From Bordetella flabilis (GTDB lineage Bacteria > Pseudomonadota > Gammaproteobacteria > Burkholderiales > Burkholderiaceae_B), in the NCBI RefSeq assembly GCF_001676725.1, contig NZ_CP016172.1, positions 2,666,001 through 2,730,000 on the forward strand: DNA of 64,000 nucleotides. The letters are read 5' to 3'. The position numbers were made by a program, and so were the translations under genes. Position 1 is the stretch's first letter, and each line of letters starts with the position of its first letter. Below are positions 18,935 through 27,040 of this stretch, one piece after another. The notes beneath the pieces were generated by a model. It saw only the letters and a list, made by a program, of their open reading frames with translations, did not search any database and had not been told where the DNA came from.

Positions 18935-19099
18935 TCCTATGAAATAACGCTTACATTTGTGGGCATCCTCGTTCTATCTCTTCGAATCTGGCGGCATTTT
19001 GTGACATCCTCCGTGCGCGCTGCCATGCGCCCGGGGCCCTGCCCGCCTGGTAGGCAGAAGGGATCCCGGGGTGTTTGCGCCGCGCCGGCGCCCGCGCCG

Positions 19100-21169
19100 C
19101 TAGAAGCTGGCCCTCACGCCCACCAGCACGGCGCGCCCGCCTTCGGGCGCGAGATCCCGCACCACCGAAGTGGCGTAGCGGATTTCCTGGTTGGTCAGGT
19201 TCGTCCCGCGGAGATACGCCTGCCATTGCGTCTTGTCGATGCGGAAGGCGTAGGTCAGGTCGGCATCCAGCCGGTAATAGCCGGCCGTGCTGTCGTCGTT
19301 GTCGGGCACGCGATGCTGCGCGAAGGCCTTGGTGAACGACACGCCGGCGCCCCAGGCGCCATAGGCGTAGTCCAGCCCGAAGCCCAGGCGTAGCGGCGGA
19401 ATACGCGGCAGCGGCTGCCCCGTATCGCTATTGCGCGCGTGGGTATAGTCGCCGGACAGCAATACGTCGAGCTTGTGGCCGCCACGATCCAGGACACGGA
19501 AGGTGCCTTCCGCTTCGAAGCCGAAGAAGTCGGCCGGCACACCGCGGTAGACCGCCTGGGTCAGCGCATCCTCGGAGCCAGCCGGCACGATATTGCCTTC
19601 ATCGTCGGTGAACAGGCCGGTATTGACTTCCGTTATGTAGTTGCGGAAGTGGCTGTAGAACACGCCGAAGCTGCCATGGTGCGGGCCATCCTTGAAGCGC
19701 AACCCCAGGTCGCCGGAGAAGGACCGCTCCTTGGGCAAGGACGGGTCGCCGATCAGGAACTGCCCGGTGGCTTCGTGGGGGCCGTTGGCGTAGAGCTCGT
19801 AGAACGTGGGCGCGCGCTCGGTGTACGAGGCATTGGCGGCCAGCGACCAGACGCTGTCGAACTTGTAGATGCCGCCCAGCGCCAGGCTGCCCGCCGTGAA
19901 GTCGCGATTCGCGGCATCGGTGAACTTGGGGTTGCCCTGCGCCGACGGAGACAGCCGCGTGTATTCCACCCGGCCGCCCGCGCTGAGCGTCAGGCGGTCG
20001 GTGACGTCCCATTGCTCCAGGTCGAACAGCGCCAGCGTATCCGTGTCCGTCGTGGGAACCAGCGCCTCCCCGCCCAGCGCCGAAAACTTGCTTTGCCCGA
20101 TCTGCAGGCCCAGTGCGCCGTGCACCGGTCCCAGGTCGCGATGCTGTGCCTCGATGCGCGCTTCGTAGCCCCTGTTCTTGAAGGTGGTCCCTGTGATGCC
20201 GTCGTCGACTTCGCGGTGCCGGTAGTCGGTATAGGCGAAGTCGAACTTCAGGCTTTTGAAGGGCCCTTCGAGGTCGCGGATCTGTCCCGTCGCGCCAAAG
20301 CGTTCCTGGCGCATCTTCAGGCGTACGGAGTCCTCCGCGACCGAACCGTAATCGGAGTCGTAGCCGCTGTAGGAAAGGCCGGCGTAGCCGCTGTCGCCTG
20401 TCCATGCCATCCCGATGCCGCCGCCATGGACCGAGCCATCGCTGTTGGGCAGGTGATCGCGGGGTTCGTCCGTGCCGGGCTCGTCCTGCGCGCGCAAGCT
20501 GGAAGAGCGGGCATAGCCGGGAATGCGCAGTGTGTCGGTGGACCGTGTGAAGCCGTCCGCCCGGATGGCGAACCGGCCATCGCCGCCCTCCAGCTGGACG
20601 GCGCCGGAGCGGCTGTCGTTGGCGCCGCCCCAGTCGCCCTGGGCCTGGCCGTGTATGCCCTGGACAGGTTCGGTGGGAATGCGGTCGTCGATGACGTTCA
20701 CCACGCCACCCACGGCGTTGCCGCCATAGAGCAGGGCGGCCGGCCCGCGTATCACTTCGATGCGGCTGGCGGTGAGCGGATCGATCGGCACGGCATGATC
20801 AAAGGACAGCGAAGATGCGTCCACCGAACCCAGTCCGTTGTTCATGATGCGGATACGGTCCCCATCCATCCCGCGGATGATGGGGCGCCCGACCATGGGT
20901 CCGTAGGTCGTCGTGGAAATACCCGGCAAGCCGTTCAGCGTCTGGCCCAGCGTGTCGGCACGGCGCAGGTCCAGGCCGGTGCCCTCCAGCACGGTGCTGG
21001 GCGCCGTCAGTTCGGCGTTGCCCAGCGGATTGCCGGTCGCAATGACAGGCGGCAGCGTGACTGGCGCGCCCGGATCGGAGGCAGCGGAGGAAGTGGCCTG
21101 TGCCCGCGCGGAGGGTGCGGCGACCAGGGCGAGGGCAAGGGCAAGAGGCGTCAGGGCGAACAGGCGCAT
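19100..21169 (-). CDS. TonB-dependent outer-membrane receptor, ZnuD-like
   Basis: Outer-membrane gated channel, 689 residues. After a signal peptide (MRLFALTPLALALA to ARAQA) comes a plug domain with DTLGQTLNGLPGIS, GRPIIRGMDGDRIRI, ASSLSFDHAV and VIRGPAALLYGGNAVGGVVNV. A 22-strand barrel follows, ending in a terminal Phe (VRASF). The DASSLSFDHAV and IIRGMDGDR stretches resemble the ZnuD zinc receptors, so zinc uptake is the best guess; copper or siderophores are alternatives. The start could also be 21205. The small His/Cys protein gene lies upstream, probably co-transcribed, and an operator-like dyad lies above that. Confidence 0.8.
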   Translation of the reverse strand: MRLFALTPLALALALVAAPSARAQATSSAASDPGAPVTLPPVIATGNPLGNAELTAPSTVLEGTGLDLRRADTLGQTLNGLPGISTTTYGPMVGRPIIRGMDGDRIRIMNNGLGSVDASSLSFDHAVPIDPLTASRIEVIRGPAALLYGGNAVGGVVNVIDDRIPTEPVQGIHGQAQGDWGGANDSRSGAVQLEGGDGRFAIRADGFTRSTDTLRIPGYARSSSLRAQDEPGTDEPRDHLPNSDGSVHGGGIGMAWTGDSGYAGLSYSGYDSDYGSVAEDSVRLKMRQERFGATGQIRDLEGPFKSLKFDFAYTDYRHREVDDGITGTTFKNRGYEARIEAQHRDLGPVHGALGLQIGQSKFSALGGEALVPTTDTDTLALFDLEQWDVTDRLTLSAGGRVEYTRLSPSAQGNPKFTDAANRDFTAGSLALGGIYKFDSVWSLAANASYTERAPTFYELYANGPHEATGQFLIGDPSLPKERSFSGDLGLRFKDGPHHGSFGVFYSHFRNYITEVNTGLFTDDEGNIVPAGSEDALTQAVYRGVPADFFGFEAEGTFRVLDRGGHKLDVLLSGDYTHARNSDTGQPLPRIPPLRLGFGLDYAYGAWGAGVSFTKAFAQHRVPDNDDSTAGYYRLDADLTYAFRIDKTQWQAYLRGTNLTNQEIRYATSVVRDLAPEGGRAVLVGVRASF

Positions 21170-21277
21170 GGCGGCGCCTGGACCGGCGAGGCGGGATATG
21201 GACATCGTTTTTTGAGCAAGAGAGGGGTGTCCCGGCCAGTGCATACGGGCCGGATGCGGGAATCGATGAAGCGGCGT

Positions 21278-21679
21278 TCAGGCGTGGGACGGCGGCGCGC
21301 GTGGCAGGATCCACGGCGTCTCGATCGAAGCCCGCGTGGCCCCGGCGGTGGTGTGCGGCGGGCCGGCATCGTGCGACGGCGGCGCGCCTGCGCTGGCCAG
21401 CGGCAGGACGTGATCGAAGAACTGCCAGGCGTCGCAGCCGTGACAGTGCGCGGGCGCGCCATGCGGCGCCCGGTCGTCTCCGTCCGCTGCACCAATGTGT
21501 TCCTGCCCCTCCATGCCCGGCGCGCCCGCGGACACGGACAGGAGGGGACGCAGGTGCGTGAGCGCGTGCAGCGTGGCGCCCATGGGCGCGAAAACTACGA
21601 TCACCCACACCCACGCCAGTACAGCGGCGTGGATAACCGGATGCCGTGCCGGCGCAGCGTAAGCGCGGTCCACCTGCAA
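21278..21679 (-). CDS. Small membrane-anchored His/Cys protein (DUF2946-like)
   Basis: A 133-residue protein with one hydrophobic helix near residues 17-35 and a C-terminal half rich in His, including HCHGCDAWQFFDH. This layout resembles DUF2946 proteins, which often sit next to TonB-dependent metal receptors. The start is probably the TTG at 21679 behind GGGGAAAAGC, with a GTG at 21673 as alternative. Metal binding in the periplasm is inferred from His/Cys content and position only. Confidence 0.6.
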   Translation of the reverse strand: MQVDRAYAAPARHPVIHAAVLAWVWVIVVFAPMGATLHALTHLRPLLSVSAGAPGMEGQEHIGAADGDDRAPHGAPAHCHGCDAWQFFDHVLPLASAGAPPSHDAGPPHTTAGATRASIETPWILPRAPPSHA

Positions 21680-21784
21680 GCTTTTCCCCGAGTAGGCGCC
21701 GCCCCCTGGCGGCTCGATTCACGACCCCGACCCGGCGCCGTCCATGCGCCTGCCGATCAGGATGCTTTGTGCTGTTTATGTAAT

Positions 21785-21802
21785 GATATATTGTTCTATA
21801 TC
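21785..21802. promoter_or_regulatory. Inverted repeat GATATA-N6-TATATC, candidate metal-regulator operator
   Basis: GATATA (21785-21790) and TATATC (21797-21802) are six-base arms around TTGTTC, in the AT-rich gap between the receptor operon (minus) and bestrophin (plus). The overlapping TGTAATGATATA partly resembles Zur boxes. A Zur or Fur site here would fit the ZnuD-like receptor; this is inference. Confidence 0.35.
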
Positions 21803-21896
21803 GGACTGGTCAACGAGTTTGCAGGAATTCGCCTTGGCGGCTGCGTCGCGTTGCTAAGGTGTCGCGATCGCCGCCGACGGCTGCCGAGCACGCCCG

Positions 21897-22820
21897 ATGA
21901 TCGTCCGACCCAAGACAAACTGGTTCCGCATGCTGTTCGCCTGGGAGGGCTCGGTCCAGAACACCATACTCGCGCCCCTGGCCATCATTCTCGGACTATC
22001 GCTGCTCGCCCTCTGGGGGCACCACCGCAGCGATCATTTCTTCCTGCGGCTCAGCCCCGTGCCGTTCTCCCTGATCGGCGTGGCGCTGGCCATTTTTGCC
22101 AGTTTCCGTAACAGCGCCTGCTACGAGCGCTACTGGGAAGGGCGCAAGCTCTGGGGCCAATTGCTGGGTGCATCGCGTTGCCTGGCGCGCTTTGCGATCA
22201 CCGTGCCGGGGCTGCCGGCCGCACATCCGGAAGTGCGCCGCGTCGTCGACCTGCTGGCGGCCTTCGCGCACGCCTTGCGCCATCAACTGCGCGGGACTGA
22301 TCCCGCCGACACGCTGGCCCGGCTGCTGGGGACCGCGGAGGCCGCCGAGGTGATGCGGCGCGCGTACCGGCCGCACCATGTGGTCGCGCTATTGCAAGCG
22401 CATATCGAGGCATGGCGGCGCCAGGGGCGGCTGAGCGACGTGCTCTTTGCCGCCTGCCTGGCGCAGCTGGATATCCTGACCGCGACCGCGGGCGGCTGCG
22501 AACGCATACGAACCACCCCGGTGCCGTATGCCTACGAAGTGCTGCTGCACCGGACGACGTACTTCTATTGCGCCTTGCTGCCCTTCGGCCTGGTGGAGAG
22601 CACCGGATGGGCGACACCCATCGTGGCGGTCTTCATTTCCTACGCGTTCCTGGCCCTGCACACGATCGCCGGGGAACTGGAAGACCCGTTCGGCCAGGAC
22701 GCAAACGATCTGCCCCTGGATGCGCTGACGGTTCATATCGAACGTTCGCTGGCCGAGGCGACCGGGGCGGCGTCCTTGCCCCCCGTTCCCGTGCCCGACG
22801 AGCATTACCGCCTGGGCTAG
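21897..22820 (+). CDS. Bestrophin-family ion channel
   Basis: Inner-membrane protein of 307 residues related to bacterial bestrophins (YneE type), which form pentameric ion channels. Visible features are the N-terminal WFRMLFAWEGSV, two hydrophobic helices at about residues 25-70, the conserved FRNSACYERYWEGRKLWGQLL block, and the C-terminal EDPFGQDANDLPLD motif that ends the family domain. It stands alone after the divergent metal-receptor operon. The ion it conducts is not known from sequence. Confidence 0.88.
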   Translation: MIVRPKTNWFRMLFAWEGSVQNTILAPLAIILGLSLLALWGHHRSDHFFLRLSPVPFSLIGVALAIFASFRNSACYERYWEGRKLWGQLLGASRCLARFAITVPGLPAAHPEVRRVVDLLAAFAHALRHQLRGTDPADTLARLLGTAEAAEVMRRAYRPHHVVALLQAHIEAWRRQGRLSDVLFAACLAQLDILTATAGGCERIRTTPVPYAYEVLLHRTTYFYCALLPFGLVESTGWATPIVAVFISYAFLALHTIAGELEDPFGQDANDLPLDALTVHIERSLAEATGAASLPPVPVPDEHYRLG

Positions 22821-22860
22821 GCGGGGGCGTGGCGCGTGTCGCCCGATTTCCCCGCCGCCG

Positions 22861-22905
22861 TTGACAGCGTATATGTACAGCCCATAGAATATGTTCATAC
22901 ATATA
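22861..22905 (+). promoter_or_regulatory. Strong sigma70 promoter with three operator half-sites
   Basis: A perfect -35 TTGACA (22861-22866) is 18 bp from TAGAAT (22885-22890). ATATGT occurs at 22871-22876 in the spacer and at 22889-22894 overlapping the -10. ACATAT at 22899-22904 forms a 16-bp palindrome with the second copy (ATATGT-TCAT-ACATAT). A repressor bound there would block the -10 and start point. It drives the catabolic operon that starts at 22982. Confidence 0.7.
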
Positions 22906-22981
22906 ACGGCTGTGCGCGCTGCAATGGTTGCAACGCCGGCAAGACACTGGCGACGCACGATCGGCGCCGAGGGCGGACAGG

Positions 22982-23884
22982 ATGGAAGACAAGGTTGTTG
23001 TGGTCACGGGCGCCGGCGGCGCCATCGGGCGCGGCATCGTGCATGCCCTGGCGGCGGCCGGGGCGAAAGTCGTGGTCAACGACGTGGGCGTATCGCTCAC
23101 GGGACAGGGCGGCGATAGCGCCGTGGCCGAAGCGCTGGCGGCCGAGATCCGCGCCGCCGGCGGACAAGCCGTTTCCAATGCCGACAATGTGTCCGACTGG
23201 AATAGCGCGCAGCGCATCGTCGCGTGCGCGCTTGATCACTTCGGCCGCGTGGACGCCGTGGTCAACAACGCCGGCAATCTGCGCGACCGCTTTTTCCACA
23301 ACATGACCGAAGAGGAATGGCGCGCCGTCATCGATGTCCATTTGCATGGCACGTTCTTCGTCAGCCGCGCGGCTGCGCCGCACTTCCGCGCGCAGAACGG
23401 CGGCGCCTACGTCCACATGACGTCGACGTCCGGGCTTATCGGCAATTTCGGCCAGGCCAACTATTCGGCGGCCAAGCTGGGCATCGTGGCATTGTCCAAA
23501 TCCATCGCGCTGGACATGGCGAAATACGGCGTTCGCTCCAATTGCATCGCCCCCTTCGCCTGGAGCCGCATGACCGACTCGATCCCGGCCAATACGCCGG
23601 AGGAAGCGGCGCGCGTGGAAAAGCTCAAGCGCATGGACGCCGGCAAGATCGCGCCCATGGTGGTGTTTCTGGCGAGCGACGCGGCCAACGCGGTGACCGG
23701 ACAGATCTTCGGCGTGCGGGCCAACGAGGTGTTCCTGTTCAGCCAGCCGCGTCCGGTGCGCTCCGTGCACATGAGCACCGGCTGGACGCCGGAACTCATC
23801 GCCGAAGTGGCCATCCCCGCGATGCGCAGCCATTTCCACGAGTTGGAGCGCTCGCCGGATGTCGTGTGCTGGGATCCGATTTAG
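22982..23884 (+). CDS. SDR oxidoreductase, (3R)-hydroxyacyl-CoA dehydrogenase-like
   Basis: First gene of the catabolic operon, 300 residues. It has the cofactor site VVTGAGGAIGRGI (about residues 7-19), VVNDVGVSLTGQGGD, NNAGNLRD, Ser in MTSTSG and the Y-x3-K pair in NYSAAKLG. The loop after the second strand and the overall length resemble the dehydrogenase domain of peroxisomal multifunctional enzyme type 2, which oxidises 3-hydroxyacyl-CoA. The ATG at 22982 follows GGACAGG; in-frame ATG codons further upstream lack a ribosome site. The CoA partner genes downstream support a CoA-ester substrate, but its identity is unknown. Confidence 0.82.
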   Translation: MEDKVVVVTGAGGAIGRGIVHALAAAGAKVVVNDVGVSLTGQGGDSAVAEALAAEIRAAGGQAVSNADNVSDWNSAQRIVACALDHFGRVDAVVNNAGNLRDRFFHNMTEEEWRAVIDVHLHGTFFVSRAAAPHFRAQNGGAYVHMTSTSGLIGNFGQANYSAAKLGIVALSKSIALDMAKYGVRSNCIAPFAWSRMTDSIPANTPEEAARVEKLKRMDAGKIAPMVVFLASDAANAVTGQIFGVRANEVFLFSQPRPVRSVHMSTGWTPELIAEVAIPAMRSHFHELERSPDVVCWDPI

Positions 23885-23959
23885 GGCCGACCCACGGCGT
23901 GACGCGTATGACGGACCCGCGCGCCAACGCCCATTGATAACGCATAACGGAACACACAG

Positions 23960-24376
23960 ATGTCGCAACGAGACACGGCGCCGGACGGCGGCGCGACCCC
24001 GGCCACGGGCCCGGAGCAAACCTATTTCAACTATCTCGTGTCGGGCGAGTGGCGCATCCCGCGATGCCAGCGTTGCGACAAGGCGGTCTTTTATCCGCGC
24101 GTGGCCTGCCTGGCGTGCGGCAACGACACGTTCGACTGGGTGGCTCCCTCGGGGCTGGGCACGATCTACTCCACCACGGTGATGCGGCGGCCGGCACAGG
24201 CGGGCGGCGACCTGCATCTTTGCCTGGTGGACCTTGACGAAGGCTTCCGCATGATGAGCCGCGTGCAGGACAAGGACCCCGCGGCGGTGCGCATCGGCGA
24301 TCGGGTCCGGGCGAGGCTGGTGGGCGAGAACGAACAGACGCTGGTGGTGTTCGCACCGACGGAGGACCAGGCATGA
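23960..24376 (+). CDS. DUF35 OB-fold protein with zinc ribbon
   Basis: A 138-residue acyl-CoA-binding accessory subunit. The N-terminal rubredoxin-like zinc ribbon has CQRC (Cys36, Cys39) and CLAC (Cys50, Cys53). The OB-fold follows with GLGTIYSTTVMRRP, LCLVDLDEG and RIGDRVRARL. DUF35 proteins pair with SCP2-type thiolases or with aldolases such as Ltp2. Here the stop overlaps the start of exactly such a thiolase-like gene (ATGA), so the two surely act as a complex. Confidence 0.88.
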   Translation: MSQRDTAPDGGATPATGPEQTYFNYLVSGEWRIPRCQRCDKAVFYPRVACLACGNDTFDWVAPSGLGTIYSTTVMRRPAQAGGDLHLCLVDLDEGFRMMSRVQDKDPAAVRIGDRVRARLVGENEQTLVVFAPTEDQA

Positions 24377-25542
24377 CACGCAATCCTTTGCGCGGCGGCG
24401 CCGCGATCGTCGGCGTCGGGCAGGCCGGCATGGGCGCGGCCACGGGCTATACCGAGATGGAGATCCTGGCGCAGGCGGCGATGGCGGCGGTGGCCGACGC
24501 GGGCTTGACGATGCAGGATATCGACGGCCTGTGTACCTGCAGCGCCTCGGCCACGATGTGGGCCATGCCGGTCGCCGAGTACCTGGGCGTGCGGCCGAGT
24601 TTCCTCGACAGCACCATGCTGGGCGGCTCCAGCTTCGTGGCGCATTTGTTGCCGGCGATGCATGCCTTGTTGTCCGGCCAATGCAAGGCGGTGCTGGTGT
24701 GCTATGGCAGTACGCAGCGTACCGGTACCGTGAACCGCGCGGCGGTGGGCAAGATGCGCCAGGTGCTGGATCCGCAGCCCTACGAGACGCCCTATGAGCC
24801 GATGCAGCCGATCAGCGCGTACGCGCTGGCGGCGGCGCGGCACATGGCGCAATACGGCACGACGCGCGAGCAATTGGCCGAAGTCGCGGTCGCCGCGCGC
24901 GCCTGGGCGCGCCTGAACCCCGAAGCCTGGTCGCGCGATCCCTTGACCGTGGAGGACGTGCTGGCGTCGCGCATGATCTGCGATCCGTTGACGCTGCGTG
25001 ACTGCTGCCTGTTGACGGACGGCGCCGGCGCCTTCGTCATGGTGCGCGCCGACCGCGCCGCCGACACGCCGAACGCGCCGGTGTATGTGCTGGGCAATGC
25101 CACCGCGGTATGGCATCGCCAGATCTCCTCGATGGAAGACCTGACCGTCACCGCCGCCACCGAATCGGGCGCCCGCGCCTTTGAAATGGCGGGCGTGTCG
25201 CGCCAGGACATCGACCTGCTGTGTCTCTACGACGCATTCACCATCAACACCATTCTTTTCCTGGAAGACCTGGGCTTCTGCCCCAAGGGTGAAGGCGGGC
25301 GGTTCGTCGCCGGCGGCCGGATCGCGCCGGGCGGCGAGTTGCCGGTGAATACCAATGGCGGGGGGCTGTCGTTCGGGCATCCCGGCATGTATGGCGTGTT
25401 CCTGGTCATCGAGGCGGTGCGCCAGTTGCGCGGGACGGCCGGCGCGCGGCAGCAGAAGGCCGAGCTGGCCCTGGTGCACGGCAACGGCGCCACGCTTTCG
25501 AGCCAGTCCACCGCCATCCTGGGGACGGCAGCCACGCTGTAG
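24373..25542 (+). CDS. Thiolase-superfamily lyase, SCP2/Ltp2-like
   Basis: The 389-residue protein has a thiolase fold: AAIVGVGQAGMG at the start, the AHLLPAMHALLSGQCKAVLVCYG helix, LYDAFTIN (Tyr286) and NTNGGGLSFGHPG. At the place of the usual nucleophilic Cys it has LGGSSF (residues 83-88), so normal thiolysis is unlikely. The same loss is known in the Ltp2 group, which with a DUF35 partner cleaves side chains by retro-aldol reaction. The adjacent DUF35 gene supports that role. An acyltransferase acting by another route cannot be excluded. Confidence 0.8.
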   Translation: MTRNPLRGGAAIVGVGQAGMGAATGYTEMEILAQAAMAAVADAGLTMQDIDGLCTCSASATMWAMPVAEYLGVRPSFLDSTMLGGSSFVAHLLPAMHALLSGQCKAVLVCYGSTQRTGTVNRAAVGKMRQVLDPQPYETPYEPMQPISAYALAAARHMAQYGTTREQLAEVAVAARAWARLNPEAWSRDPLTVEDVLASRMICDPLTLRDCCLLTDGAGAFVMVRADRAADTPNAPVYVLGNATAVWHRQISSMEDLTVTAATESGARAFEMAGVSRQDIDLLCLYDAFTINTILFLEDLGFCPKGEGGRFVAGGRIAPGGELPVNTNGGGLSFGHPGMYGVFLVIEAVRQLRGTAGARQQKAELALVHGNGATLSSQSTAILGTAATL

Positions 25543-25679
25543 AAGCGCCGGTGCCGGTGGCCGCGGACAGCGTCCCGGCCGCCGGCGCGGTGTACGCCTC
25601 CTGTGTCGCGCGAGCCCGCTGCAAGCGTGCCGCGCGGTGCAGCCTGTATTGCCTTGAAGAGCCAAAGGAAGACACTTCG

Positions 25680-26348
25680 ATGATCAACAAGATTTCTCCG
25701 CGCCTGGTCGATGCGGTGTCCTGCATCGGCGACGGAGCGTCCGTGATGGTGACCGGCTTCGGAGACTCCGGCCTGCCGCGTGCGCTGCTGGATGCGCTGA
25801 TCGAGCACGGTGCGACCGACCTCACCGTCATCAGCAATAACGCCGGAACCGGTACGACCGGCCTGGCGGCGCTGCTGGCGGCGGGGCGGGTGCGCAAGAT
25901 TATCTGCACCTATCCCAAGTCGTCCGGCGCGGACGTGTTCCGCGACCTGTACAAGGCGCGCAGGATCGAACTGGAACTGGTGCCGCAGGGAACGCTCATC
26001 GAGCGCATGCGCGCTGCCGGTGCCGGGCTGGGACCGTTCTATACGCCCACCGGCTACGGCACGCCGATCGCGGAGGGCAAGCCGCAGCAGGTCTACAAGG
26101 GCAGGGGCTACGTGCTGGAGGAACCCTTGCACGCCGACTTCGCGCTGGTCAAGGCCTATCACGGCGATCGCTGGGGCAACTTGACGTACCGGCTGGCGGC
26201 ACGCGGCTTCGGCCCGGTCATGTGCATGGCCGCCAGGACCGCCATCGCGCAGGTCGACGACATCCTTCCGCTGGGCATGATCCAGCCGGAAACCATCGTT
26301 ACCCCGGGAATTTTCGTAAGCAGAATCGTGCGCAAGGACGCCCACTGA
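25680..26348 (+). CDS. 3-oxoacid CoA-transferase, subunit A
   Basis: Alpha subunit of a two-subunit CoA-transferase, 222 residues. It has the glycine-rich GDGASVMVTGFGDSG near residues 20-35, SNNAGTG, and LVKAYHGDRWGNLTYR, as in PcaI/ScoA. Together with subunit B it moves CoA from a donor such as succinyl-CoA to an organic acid. The ATG at 25680 lies after an AAGGAAGAC ribosome site. The stop overlaps the start of subunit B by one base. Confidence 0.9.
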   Translation: MINKISPRLVDAVSCIGDGASVMVTGFGDSGLPRALLDALIEHGATDLTVISNNAGTGTTGLAALLAAGRVRKIICTYPKSSGADVFRDLYKARRIELELVPQGTLIERMRAAGAGLGPFYTPTGYGTPIAEGKPQQVYKGRGYVLEEPLHADFALVKAYHGDRWGNLTYRLAARGFGPVMCMAARTAIAQVDDILPLGMIQPETIVTPGIFVSRIVRKDAH

Positions 26349-27016
26349 TGAACGACGCCAAGAAACTCAGCCGCGACCGGGTTGCGCAACTGGTAGCCGA
26401 AGACATCCCGCCCGGCAGCTACGTGAACATCGGCCTGGGCATGCCCACCCTGGTCGCCAAGTACCTGGACCCGCGCAAGGAAATCATCCTGCACAGCGAG
26501 AACGGCATCCTGGGTATCGAGGACGTGACGCCCGGCGATCCGGGCGACGAGGACCTGATCAATGCCAGCAAGGCGCGCCTGCAACTGATACGCGGCGCTT
26601 CGATATGCGACCAGTCCCTGTCCTTCGCCATGATGCGCGGCGGCCATCTGGACGCAACCATCCTGGGCGCGTTCCAGGTGTCCTCCGAGGGCGATATCGC
26701 CAGTTGGGCCACCGACGATGCCGAAGCCGTGCCGGGCATCGGCGGCGCCATGGACCTGGTGGCGGGCGCGCGCAAGGTCATCGTCGTCATGGAGCACACC
26801 ACGCGCGACGGCAAGCCCAAGCTGCTGCGCGCCTGCACCTTTCCGCTGACCGGCAAGGCAGCCGTCGACACCATCTATACCGACATGGCCATCATCGATG
26901 TCGTGCCGGGCCAAGGCTATGTCGTGCGCGGCCTGGCGCAAGGCATTACCCGCGAGGCATTGCAGGCGGCCACGGATGCGCCGCTTTCCTTTGCCGATCC
27001 CCTTACCGTTCTATAA
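26348..27016 (+). CDS. 3-oxoacid CoA-transferase, subunit B
   Basis: Beta subunit, 222 residues, carrying the catalytic glutamate (Glu51 in SENGILGIE) that forms the enzyme-CoA thioester. YVNIGLGMPTLVAKY, GGHLDATILGAFQV and GIGGAMDLVAGA are typical of PcaJ/ScoB. It is coupled to subunit A through TGATG. With these motifs alone 3-oxoadipate, acetoacetate or another oxoacid are all possible; the neighbours do not look like a standard beta-ketoadipate set. Confidence 0.9.
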   Translation: MNDAKKLSRDRVAQLVAEDIPPGSYVNIGLGMPTLVAKYLDPRKEIILHSENGILGIEDVTPGDPGDEDLINASKARLQLIRGASICDQSLSFAMMRGGHLDATILGAFQVSSEGDIASWATDDAEAVPGIGGAMDLVAGARKVIVVMEHTTRDGKPKLLRACTFPLTGKAAVDTIYTDMAIIDVVPGQGYVVRGLAQGITREALQAATDAPLSFADPLTVL

Positions 27017-27040
27017 CAAGCACGCAGGAGACCACCCATA

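Noticed and set aside
19100..21169. Naming the receptor gene znuD outright
   Set aside because: Plug motifs are suggestive, but zinc specificity cannot be shown from sequence alone and copper or siderophore receptors share the fold.
22895..25665. Long minus-strand open frames opposite the catabolic operon
   Set aside because: They show repetitive His/Arg composition and no family motifs, whereas the plus-strand genes have full catalytic motifs and coupled starts.
25680..27016. Assignment as pcaIJ of the beta-ketoadipate pathway
   Set aside because: Sequence motifs allow it, but pcaF, pcaD, pcaC and ring-cleavage genes are missing nearby, so only the general CoA-transferase name is supported.
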